Shown here: piece by piece, positions 52,889 to 60,627 of the stretch
How positions within the stretch are numbered: the stretch's first letter is position 1
How the letters are laid out: every line of letters starts with the position of its first letter
DNA from: CADEDH01 sp965263455
GTDB lineage: Bacteria; Actinomycetota; Acidimicrobiia; Acidimicrobiales; SZUA-35
Reading direction: 5' to 3'
Length of the DNA: 64,000 nucleotides
Assembly (NCBI GenBank): GCA_965263455.1
Contig: CBDHHN010000004.1
Coordinates: 2,294,001 to 2,358,000, forward strand
Program-made: the position numbers and the translations under genes
Notes under the pieces: generated by a model
Database searches by the model: none
What the model saw: only the letters and a program-made list of their open reading frames with translations
What the model was told of the DNA's origin: nothing

Positions 52889-52933
52889 CTTGTGGAGGCA
52901 GCCCACACCCCCCGCATGGGCTGCCTCCACAAG
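52889..52933. terminator. Perfect 17-bp hairpin in a 369-bp gene-free gap
   Basis: 52889-52905 and 52917-52933 are exact complements, starting CTTGTGGAGG, with an 11-nt loop. It lies after the methyltransferase stop (minus strand) and 257 bp upstream of the threonine aldolase start. There is no T run; a GC-type terminator or protein site is possible. The rest of 52632-53000 shows no gene. Confidence 0.5.
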
Positions 52934-53000
52934 TAGCGGATGGCCCGGGAGCGGCCGCAGACCCGGGGTCGGGCCCGGCCGGCCGGGTGCCCGACCGGGA

Positions 53001-53810
53001 TCAGGGGTGCTTGACCACGATGCCGCACATGAGGTTGCCCATCGGGTCGAGGGGGCGGGTCGCGGTGTAGAGGCCGCGCAGTAGGGGATACATCAGCTTC
53101 GTTCGACCACCGGTGGCCCGGTGCAGGACCTGCCACACGGCGTGATGGTGGACCAGGCGCACGACCTCGATGTGGACCGGCATCTCCAGCAGGTACGACC
53201 TGGTCGACTGGCGCAGCATCTGGGCGTCCCACCGGAAGACGTAGTTCTTGCTGCCCGGCGCCTCCTGTTCGAACTCCTGGCCCAGGGTCCGGGTCAACAG
53301 CCCGGTGTGGGGTTCGACGATCAGCACGCCCTTGCGGGCCACCCGCAGCATCTCGGTCAGGCCCAGGACCGGGCGGCCGAGGTGGTGGAGTCCGAACCGC
53401 TCGACGACCACGTCGTAGGAGCCGTCGGGCACGTCGAGGGCCTCGGCGTTCAGTTCCAGGGTGGGGACGTCGGGCTCACGGGCTCGGGAGATGCCCAGGG
53501 CGGCCGCCGAGAAGTCGGAGTTGGTCACGTCGACGAAGCCGCGGCGCCGGAGGTGGGTGGCCTCGCCCCCCACCCCACCACAGGTGACGAGGGCCGACAG
53601 CTCGGACGGCGGCTCGTCGATCACGTCGAGCAGGCGATCGATGCCGCGGTCGATCAGGCGGTCGGTCTGGAACCGGGTGGCCCGGTCGGCCGTGGAGTGC
53701 CACTCCCACTTGCTCAGGTCGGACGAGCCGTAGGCCCGCTCGAAGCCGATGTGCTGTTGTTCGACCGGGTCGAGCAGGGCGTCGGCCTCGGCGGAGCGCG
53801 TCTTGACCAT
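53001..53810 (-). CDS. Class I SAM-dependent methyltransferase
   Basis: A 269-residue methyltransferase with motif I ALVTCGGVGGEATHL, NSDFSAAALGISRA, and YDVVVERFGLHHLGRP, then a promoter-proximal helix and C-terminal fold LTEMLRVARKGVLIVEPH. The substrate is unknown. ATG 53810 follows a TACCGT box by exactly 7 nt, which favours it over the longer frame from 53843. It is followed downstream by the hairpin at 52889. Confidence 0.85.
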   Translation of the reverse strand: MVKTRSAEADALLDPVEQQHIGFERAYGSSDLSKWEWHSTADRATRFQTDRLIDRGIDRLLDVIDEPPSELSALVTCGGVGGEATHLRRRGFVDVTNSDFSAAALGISRAREPDVPTLELNAEALDVPDGSYDVVVERFGLHHLGRPVLGLTEMLRVARKGVLIVEPHTGLLTRTLGQEFEQEAPGSKNYVFRWDAQMLRQSTRSYLLEMPVHIEVVRLVHHHAVWQVLHRATGGRTKLMYPLLRGLYTATRPLDPMGNLMCGIVVKHP

Positions 53811-53817
53811 GACCGCA

Positions 53818-53823
53818 ACGGTA
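53818..53823 (-). promoter_or_regulatory. -10 box TACCGT, leaderless
   Basis: TACCGT on the minus strand ends 7 nt before ATG 53810. Confidence 0.5.
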
Positions 53824-53858
53824 GTTGGTCGACCCATGGCCAAGTATGGCGCGCCGTT

Positions 53859-55510
53859 TCACAGGAGGGCTCGGACCGCGTCGAGGGTGTCGGCGTCGTC
53901 GGGGCTTCGGTCGGGTCGGTACTGCCGGACCCGGGCGAACCGGAGGGCCACACCGCCGGGATAGCGGGTGGAGCGTTGGGCCCCGTCGAGGGCGATCTCG
54001 ACCACCAGCTCGGGTCGGACGACGACGGTGTGGCCCTCGTCGGTCTCGTCCAGGCGGCGGGCCAGGAAGGCCTCGGTCTGCCAGGCCAGGAGCTTGTCGG
54101 TCAGCCCCTTGAACGTCTTGCCCACCATGACCAACTCCCCGCTGGCGGAGTCCCGGGCTCCGAGGTGGAGGTTGGAGAGCCAGCCCCGACGCCGACCGTG
54201 GCCCCACTCGGCCGCCAGCACCACCAGGTCGAGGGTGTGGACCGGCTTGACCTTGCGCCACGTCTTGCCCCGGCGACCGGCCTCGTAGCGGCTGTCCACC
54301 CCCTTGACCATGACGCCCTCGTGTCCGGCGGCCAGGGCCGCCTCCAACTGGGCCCGGGCCTCGCCCCCGTCGTCGGTCTGGACCAGGGGGATCCGGTTGG
54401 CCCCGACAAGCTCGCCGAGCAGGCCCGATCGTTCGGACAGGGGGGCGTCGATCAGGCTGGTGCCGTCGAGGAACATGAGGTCGAAGAAGAAGGGCTGGAG
54501 CCCGGCCCCACTACCCGCCGACTCCCGCCCGAAGGCGCTCATCGTGTCCTGGAAGGCCTCCGGCGGCCGGGCCCGCCCGCTCTCGGCGTCGGCGTCCGCG
54601 TCGGCGTCGGCGTCGGCGTCGTGGCGGTCGCCCAGGAAGCCGATGATCTCGCCGTCGAGCACGACGCTGGAGCACGGCAGGGCCCGGGCCAACTCACACA
54701 CCTGGGGGAGGCGGTCGGTCACGTCGTTCAGGTTGCGGGTGTAGACGGCGACGTCGTCGCCGCGCCGGTGGAGCTGGATCCGGGCCCCGTCGAGCTTCCA
54801 CTCGACCTGGGCCAGGCCCAGATCGGCCACGGCCTCGTCCACCGTCTCGGCCGTCGTGGCCAGCATGGGTTGGATCGGCCGCCCGACCTCCAGGTCGATG
54901 GTGTCCAGGCCCTCGGCCCCCCTGGTCAGCGCCACCAGGGCGGCCTGGGGAAGGTCGCCCTGGAGCATGGTGGCCCGCCGCATGAGGGCGGCCGGGACTC
55001 CGGCCGCGGCGGCCACGGCGTCGGTCACCACCCCGGCCAGGGCGCCCTGGCGGAGCCCCCCGGTGAGGAGTCGGGCCATGAACTGGCGCTCGGCCTCGGT
55101 GGCGGTCCGCCACAGGCCGGTGAGGAGTTCCTGCCGGGTCCGGTTGGAGCCGGGCCCGGCGGTGGCGGCCAGCTCCGACAGCACCTGATCGAGTCGGGCC
55201 ACCGTCACCCCCGCGGCATCGGCCGCCTCTGCGGTCGGCGGCACTGCGTCCGACGGCACTGCGGTCGGGGTCGGGGTCGGGAGTCGGGGTCGTGCCGAGG
55301 GTCGCCCGCGGCCTCGGCCACACGGGCCACGGTGGCCCAACCGACCCCCAGGGCGCCCTGGCGAGGCTCACCGATGAGTAGGCCGACGGTGGCCTCGACC
55401 TCGTCACCCTCCACGTCGGCCAGGAGCGCGGCCAGGAGGTCCCGCTTGACCGACCGCTTGGAGGTGGCGGCCACCTCGGCCGAGGTCGACACGACGCGCC
55501 GGAGCAACAT
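53859..55510 (-). pseudogene. ligB: ATP-dependent DNA ligase (LigB type), split by a frameshift
   Basis: The N-terminal part, MLLRRVVSTSAEVAATSKRS through GVGWATVARVAEAAG, is read from ATG 55510 in one frame. The rest (VTVARLDQVLSEL to VRALL) is in another frame that is open from 55340. Both match the actinobacterial ATP ligase, including the active-site Lys in EWKLDGARIQ, GEIIGF, HEGVMVKG and KVKPVHTLDLVVLAAEW. A net -1 shift near 55264-55292 is needed, inside a GTCGGG repeat. The domain is otherwise whole and not decayed, so a read error or a repeat-length switch is as likely as a dead gene. It also carries an in-frame DADADA insertion (54583-54618). Confidence 0.85.
55263..55291. repeat. 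GTCGGG hexanucleotide tract at the ligB frame break
   Basis: GTC recurs at 55264, 55270, 55276, 55283 and 55289: units of 6, 6, 7 and 6 nt. The irregular unit and the frame change coincide. Confidence 0.8.
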
Positions 55511-55638
55511 CGGCCCATTGTGGCTCGGGCGGGCTGGTGGGTGGGGTCCCGGTACCGTTGACGGGGCCCGGGGGTGACCGCCATCGGGCGGTCGGGAGAC
55601 CGGCGACACCGGTCGAGCCGAGACGGGGAGGAGCAACC

Positions 55639-55809
55639 GTGGAACTGTTGGCGGTGGTCGTGGGGATCACGGTGGCGGCCGTGCTCTATCTCCTGTTCCT
55701 GACCCGGGTGCGGACCTACCGGATCCGCTATCGGCCCAACCCCAAGCCCCGGCGTCAGGGGCGCAGCGCCAATCGGAGGGGCCCCGATTGGGAGGACATG
55801 CTCGACTGA
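55639..55809 (+). CDS. Small single-pass membrane protein
   Basis: A 56-residue protein with one helix (about 3-22) and a basic cytoplasmic tail RVRTYRIRYRPNPKPRRQGR ending DWEDMLD. GTG 55639 has GGGGAGGAG upstream, a strong site, which supports expression. No family is recognised. It is divergent from ligB. Confidence 0.65.
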   Translation: MELLAVVVGITVAAVLYLLFLTRVRTYRIRYRPNPKPRRQGRSANRRGPDWEDMLD

Positions 55810-55883
55810 TCGGACCCCGGGCGACCGCCCCGGGCCCGTCGTCGCCGGCCGGACAGGATGGGACCCGATCGGGGGCCGTGTTC

Positions 55884-55889
55884 TACCGT
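55884..55889 (+). promoter_or_regulatory. -10 box TACCGT, leaderless
   Basis: TACCGT ends 7 nt before ATG 55897. Confidence 0.5.
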
Positions 55890-55896
55890 GTGGTGG

Positions 55897-56469
55897 ATGG
55901 CTTCCAATGTCGGACATTCGCCATCGTTGAGGTTCGCGCCGGATCCGTTCCGGACCGGCCCGGAGGCGGCGACGCCCCCGGGCGCCGCTCGGTGCTTCGT
56001 CGCCGTGGCCGATCGCTCCCACGGACCGGTCCTGGCCGTCGGGGGTGGCAGCACCGGTCTGGGCCCCGAACTGGCCGCCGCCGGCCGCTGGGCCATCGAT
56101 GCGCTGCTGGCCCCGGGCACCGACTGGGACGACTCGGCCCCGGTCCTGAACCAGGCCGGGGCGCCCGTCTACGGCTCGGTCATGGTGGGTGCGGTCGCCC
56201 CGCCCCTCGACATCGCCCCCGCCACCTATGGGGCGGCGATCTGGGACGCCGGCTCGGAATCGGTCGGCCCCGAGGCGTTGCGGGAGCTGGCTCGGGTGGT
56301 TCGGCCCGGCGGGTTGCTCGTGGTCGGCGTCGATGGGGCCCATCACGATCTCACCCGGACCCTGGCGGCCGCCGTCGGGGAGTTGACGGCCGAGGGCGTG
56401 GTGCGGGAGCAGCCCGGTTCGGCCGTACCCGGGGGTGCCACCCGGGTTCTGCTCGTCGGTCGCCGCTGA
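55897..56469 (+). CDS. Methyltransferase-like protein, function uncertain
   Basis: A 190-residue protein. The segment ALRELARVVRPGGLLVVGVDG (about 123-143) matches the late strand-helix of class I methyltransferases. A clear SAM-binding glycine motif is weak (LAVGGGSTGLGPEL). The rest is not recognised. ATG 55897 follows a TACCGT box by 7 nt. A strong terminator follows. Confidence 0.55.
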   Translation: MASNVGHSPSLRFAPDPFRTGPEAATPPGAARCFVAVADRSHGPVLAVGGGSTGLGPELAAAGRWAIDALLAPGTDWDDSAPVLNQAGAPVYGSVMVGAVAPPLDIAPATYGAAIWDAGSESVGPEALRELARVVRPGGLLVVGVDGAHHDLTRTLAAAVGELTAEGVVREQPGSAVPGGATRVLLVGRR

Positions 56470-56479
56470 TCGGTTCGCG

Positions 56480-56515
56480 GTGTTCGGGTCGTGATCGACC
56501 CGAACACGGGGGTTT
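56480..56515 (+). terminator. Strong stem-loop terminator
   Basis: GTGTTCGGGTCG (56480-56491) pairs fully with 56496-56507 around a TGAT loop. GGGGGTTT follows. It lies 10 bp after the stop at 56469. Confidence 0.7.
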
Positions 56516-56634
56516 GCTCCAGGTTTTTGCCCATTGGGTGTATTCAGGATCGATTTCGACCGTCAGAATCACAAGGGCACCGGGTGTGACAGCCCACGTC
56601 ACATCAGCGAAACCCGGTGTCGGCGCGGTGAGTT

Positions 56635-56666
56635 GAGCGGTAGGTCTGGAGGGAGACCTACCGCTC
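56635..56666. promoter_or_regulatory. Perfect 13-bp hairpin upstream of the ECF sigma gene
   Basis: GAGCGGTAGGTCT (56635-56647) pairs with 56654-56666 around the loop GGAGGG. It is about 50 bp upstream of the TACACT box of the sigma gene. It could be an operator or a second terminator; no T run follows. Confidence 0.45.
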
Positions 56667-56714
56667 CTCCCCGTCGCCACGCCGTACCGCCGGGTCGGTC
56701 CGGCTCGCCACTCC

Positions 56715-56720
56715 TACACT
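56715..56720 (+). promoter_or_regulatory. -10 box TACACT, leaderless
   Basis: TACACT ends 8 nt before ATG 56729. Confidence 0.5.
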
Positions 56721-56728
56721 CGTTGGCG

Positions 56729-57310
56729 ATGGATGACGTGGTTCGATGGGTCGACGCGGCCCGGCAGGGCGACAGCGGCGCCTGGAAGGAACTGGTGGAC
56801 GCCCACAGCGGACTGGTCTGGAGCGTGATCCGCGGTTTCCGTTTCGACACCGAGACCGGCAAGGACGTCTTCCAGACGGTGTGGCTCCGGCTGGCCGAGC
56901 ACCTGGACGACATCCGGGAACCGGCGAAACTGGCGGGCTGGATCGGTCAGACCACCCGCAACGAGTGCGTGGGCCTGGTCCGCCAGCGCACGCGGGTCGT
57001 GGTCAGCGAGTCGGTCACCGACCTGGGCGAGCCCACCGACCGGGCCGGGCTCGCCTTCCCCGAACCGGGCTCCGGGCTCGAGCGCAACGAGGAACGGCTG
57101 GCCGTCATCGCCGCCTTCGACCGGTTGGGCGAGCGGTGTCAGCGGCTCCTGCGGTTGCTGGTCCTCGACCCTCCCCTGAGCTACGAGGACATCTCCGAGC
57201 AACTCGAGGTGCCGGTGGGCAGCATCGGCCCGACCCGGGCCCGTTGCCTGCGCACCATGCGCAACTCCCCCGAGATCTCGCGTATCACGGGAGGAGGTCG
57301 GCCGTCATGA
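56729..57310 (+). CDS. ECF RNA polymerase sigma factor
   Basis: A 193-residue ECF sigma factor: region 2 with WKELVDAHSGLVWSVIRGF, DVFQTVWLRLAEHLDDI and LAGWIGQTTRNECV, region 4 with LSYEDISEQLEVPVGSIGPTRARCL. The VGSIGPTRARC form is typical of an actinobacterial subgroup. It is coupled (ATGA overlap) to a small downstream gene. It is not related to the SigM-like factor at 5798 beyond the family. Confidence 0.9.
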   Translation: MDDVVRWVDAARQGDSGAWKELVDAHSGLVWSVIRGFRFDTETGKDVFQTVWLRLAEHLDDIREPAKLAGWIGQTTRNECVGLVRQRTRVVVSESVTDLGEPTDRAGLAFPEPGSGLERNEERLAVIAAFDRLGERCQRLLRLLVLDPPLSYEDISEQLEVPVGSIGPTRARCLRTMRNSPEISRITGGGRPS

Positions 57311-57735
57311 CCTCCGATATGACCGACGACGATCTCCTCTCCCACCTGGCCGCCGTGTTCGCCGACGATCAACCCCCGTCCGACGCCATGGAGGCCGCCT
57401 ACGCCGCCTTCGGGTGGCGCACCCTCGACGCCGACCTGGCCCAGCTGCTCGACGACAGCCAGGCCGAGGTCGTTCTGTTCCGCCAGGGCACCTACGCCCG
57501 ACGCATGACCTACGACTGCGCCCACGGCACCATCGAGCTCGGCGTCGACGACCACTCCTACGAACTGGTGGTGCGACCCTCGGCCTCGTCGGTCGTGGTT
57601 CACCGGCCGTGGGGTTCGTCCCCCCTGATGGTCGACGAGCAGGGCCGGGCCCACGCCGACGGCGAGCCCGGGCCCATCCGCTTCGGCATCGTGTGGGCCG
57701 GAGGCACCATCCTCACCCCGTGGACGACCCTGTAG
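57307..57735 (+). CDS. Protein encoded with the ECF sigma factor
   Basis: A 142-residue soluble protein with a helical start (DLLSHLAAVFADDQPPSDAMEAAYAAFGW) and a beta-rich C-terminal part. No membrane segment or zinc motif is seen, so it is not a classical anti-sigma. Tight coupling suggests it controls or assists the sigma factor. The 3' end overlaps the convergent TPR gene by 23 bp. Confidence 0.65.
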   Translation: MTSDMTDDDLLSHLAAVFADDQPPSDAMEAAYAAFGWRTLDADLAQLLDDSQAEVVLFRQGTYARRMTYDCAHGTIELGVDDHSYELVVRPSASSVVVHRPWGSSPLMVDEQGRAHADGEPGPIRFGIVWAGGTILTPWTTL

Positions 57736-58942
57736 CGCTTCGCCTCACGGCGTCGTCGAGCACGATCTCGTAGAACAACCGCTGGGCCCTGCTGCCCCCG
57801 AGCCGCCACCACTGGTCGGTCGTGGGGGTGAGGCGGTCGACGGCGGCCTCGTGGTCGCCGAGCCCGAAGGCCAGCATTCCCTCGGCCACCTCGACGCCGA
57901 CAGCCGCCAGGACCCGACCGGCAGCGCCGTCGTCGGTCGACCAGGCGGCCATTCCGTCGACCAGGCGCCGACCGTCGGCCGGTCGCCCGGCCCGACCCAG
58001 GGCCAGGGCGTAGTGGGTGTCGTTGAAGGGATGGGTGTGCTGGCCCAGCCGGGCTACGGCCCCGTCGGCCAGGCGATCCCAGCGGTCGCCCACCTCGACC
58101 CCGTTGCTCTCGAGGCGGGCCAGGAGCGAGATGGCGTTGCTCAGGTCGAGGCCCTCGGTGCTGGAGCCGGGATAGACCTGCTCGTCGAAGCGCCGGACGA
58201 CGGCCTCGTGGTCGCCCAGGGCCCATAGCTGGATGGCCTGGTGCCACCACAGGTGGCCGGCGAAGCCGCCGGTGTCGAGGACGTCGTGATGTCGGTCGAG
58301 CCAGGCAACGCCTTCGTCCCGCCGTTGCTGCATCTCCAGGACGTGGGCCACGGCGTGGATGGCCCACAGATCGCCCGGCTCGGCCTCGACCCCCTGCCGC
58401 CCGAGGGTCTCGGCCTCCTCGTACCGGCCCTGCTCCTCCAGGGCGAAGGCCTCCTTCCCGTCGAGGTAGGAGGCCAGGGGCACCTCGTCGTGCCAATGGG
58501 GACGGACGCCGGGCACCAGGTCGACCATCTCGGCGATATGGCCCGAGGCGAAGTAGTGCAGGTAGAGCAGCTGGAGGGCCAGGACGTCGGTCGGATGGGC
58601 CGCCAGCACCTCGACCCAGGCCGTGCGGGCGTCCTCCAACCGGTTGTGGGCCACGGCCCCGGCGCTACGCATCAACAGCCGCTCTCGCTCGGACACCCCG
58701 GGCTCGTCCGGATCGAGCCCGTCGGCCAGCGTCCGGGCCTGGGCCACCAGCGCCGGGCGGTGCGACATGGCCAGCAGCAGGGCCAGCACGCTCCGGGCCA
58801 GGGGTCCTCCGTCGGCCAGGCGGGGCAGGAACGAGGCCAGGTCGGGGGAGAGGGTGACGAACTCGTGGATCGTCTCCGACACCAGCTCGGCCTCGGCGTG
58901 TTCGGCGGTGACGGGGCAACCCCACCAGTCCAGCTCGGTCAT
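57713..58942 (-). CDS. Tetratricopeptide-repeat protein
   Basis: A 409-residue alpha-helical protein built of helical pairs, with repeat-like segments such as EEQGRYEEAETLGRQGVEAEPGDLWAIHAVAHVLEMQ. This fits the TPR fold, a protein-interaction scaffold. Trp-rich HLWWHQAIQLWALGDH is conserved in related bacterial proteins of unknown role. The partner is unknown; it is antiparallel to the sigma pair. Confidence 0.8.
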   Translation of the reverse strand: MTELDWWGCPVTAEHAEAELVSETIHEFVTLSPDLASFLPRLADGGPLARSVLALLLAMSHRPALVAQARTLADGLDPDEPGVSERERLLMRSAGAVAHNRLEDARTAWVEVLAAHPTDVLALQLLYLHYFASGHIAEMVDLVPGVRPHWHDEVPLASYLDGKEAFALEEQGRYEEAETLGRQGVEAEPGDLWAIHAVAHVLEMQQRRDEGVAWLDRHHDVLDTGGFAGHLWWHQAIQLWALGDHEAVVRRFDEQVYPGSSTEGLDLSNAISLLARLESNGVEVGDRWDRLADGAVARLGQHTHPFNDTHYALALGRAGRPADGRRLVDGMAAWSTDDGAAGRVLAAVGVEVAEGMLAFGLGDHEAAVDRLTPTTDQWWRLGGSRAQRLFYEIVLDDAVRRSATGSSTG

Positions 58943-59035
58943 CGTGGTCCCTCCTGCTCCGGCCTCCGGCCCTCGTCTCGGACCAGTATCGGGCCTGGCC
59001 GGGGGCCGGGCACATCGATTGGAGCCGGGGTGCGG

Positions 59036-60540
59036 TCAGTCGGCGAACACCAGGACCGGGTCCTCCAGGTTGGCGACCACGTCCGACAGGAATCCGGCGG
59101 CCACCGCGGTGCCGATGCCGGCGGCGCACGTGAGGCCCAGGCTGATGGTGGGCACCGACGCCGGTTCGCCGTCGACCAGGGCCAGGTTGGGCAACGGGTG
59201 GCCAACGGCCAGGGTGGCGAGCGTGCCCGGCCACAGGGCCGGCGCCGCGCTGCGGATCCCGGTGTCGATCAGGTACTCGAGGGCGAAGGTGGGGGCCGGG
59301 GCGTCGGGATCCTCGTACTCGGGCGTCGCTGCGGCCTCGTCGCCACCGGGGAGCCCGGCGCCCGAGGCGTCGTCGGCGTCGAGGCCGAGGTCCGGGTCGA
59401 GGTCGCCGTCGGGATCGGCGAACTCGTCGTGGCCGACCGCCTCGACCACCTCGGCCAGATCGAAGGGGGCCAGGAGCAGCGAGAGATCGATGAGGGACGC
59501 CCGGGCCACGTCGCCCACCAGCAGGCTGCCGATGGCGGTGTTGAGGGCGAGGTGGACCGGTTCGGTCGGACCCTCGTCGATCGGGGCCACGTTGATCATG
59601 GGCCAGTCCTCGACGGCGGGGGCGATGAGGCGGACGACCAGGGCCGACAGGGGCGTCGGGTCGTCCCGGTCGTCGAGCAGGCCCTCCCAGGCCCGGAGCA
59701 GCTGGGTGGCGTCGACGTCGGCGAACAAGGTGAAGGTCCCCCCGTCGTCGAACCCGAGCTCGTCGAGGTCGAACTCGAGGTCGAACTCGAGGTCGGGGTC
59801 GGGTCGGGGTCTTCGTCGAGGGTCGCCTCACCCTCGGCATCGTCGTCCTCGGCGTCGACGTCCCGCTCGTCGACCTCGGTGAGCTCGTCGTCCCCGGTGG
59901 CGTCGATGGTGGCCGCCTCGTCGTGCTCGGTGTCGTCGATGGTGGCCGCCTCGTCGTGCTCGGTGGCGTCGATGGTGGCGTCGGCGTCCGGCGCCTCAGC
60001 CTCGGGCTCGGGCTCGGGGAACAGCTCGCCGTGGTCGGTGGCGCCGCCGGTCGAGTCGGTAACGGGCTCCGCGGCCTCGGCCGGTACCGGCGGTGACGGG
60101 GCGGGCCCACCGTTGGCGGCAGGGGCCTCGTCGGCCGTCGGGGCCGGAGGATGGTCGGGCCGGGGCTCGCCGGTCGGCGGGGGCAACCGGTCGACGAGGG
60201 CGGCGGCCGGTGCGGTGGCCACCGGCTCGGGTTCGGCCGCCGTGGTCGTCGACTCGTCGGCGCCGGGGGCCGCCACGACCCCGGCGGGGGCCGGGCTGTC
60301 GGTCTGCTCCAGGGCCGAGGTGGTCAGCAGGGGGTCGTCGTGGTCGAGGTTGGGCCCGAAGGCGGCCTGTTGCACGTCCGATCGGGTGACGCGACCACCC
60401 GGTCCGGTGCCCCGGATCGCCTCCAGGTCGACGTCGAACTCCTCGGCCAGCCGTCGTACCAGTGGGGAATAGGCCCGACGGTTGTCGTCACCGGCCTCGC
60501 CGCCGGAGTCACCGTCGGCTTCGGGAATCTCGGGGTCCAT
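59036..60540 (-). pseudogene. Degenerate E2-like protein (no lipoyl domain, no catalytic His), frameshifted
   Basis: The first frame, from ATG 60540 (AGGAAGGA upstream), has a clear peripheral subunit-binding domain (about 22-60, AYSPLVRRLAEEFDVDLEAI and GTGPGGRVTRSDV) and a long acidic linker. The second frame (59036 to about 59790) continues LEFDLEFDLDELGF and GGTFTLFADVDATQLLRAW, then an acyltransferase-like domain ending TISLGLTCAAGIGT and LEDPVLVF. The place of the catalytic HRxxDG holds CAAGIG, so the enzyme would be inactive. One missing base in GACCCC repeats (5-nt unit at 59800-59804) splits the frames. It might bind E3 or be a scaffold if the frame is intact. Confidence 0.6.
59793..59811. 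repeat. TCGGGG repeat with a 5-nt unit at the E2-like frame break
   Basis: TCGGGG, TCGGG, TCGGGG: the middle unit at 59800-59804 lacks one G. Restoring it gives a continuous frame of Asp/Pro then LEFDLEFDLDEL. Confidence 0.8.
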
Positions 60541-60627
60541 GAGTTCCTTCCTGGGTCCGGGCGCCGAGGACATGCTACGCCCCCGGAGCCGACCCCCGGG
60601 GACGATCCTGCCCGGATCGGCGCCGTC

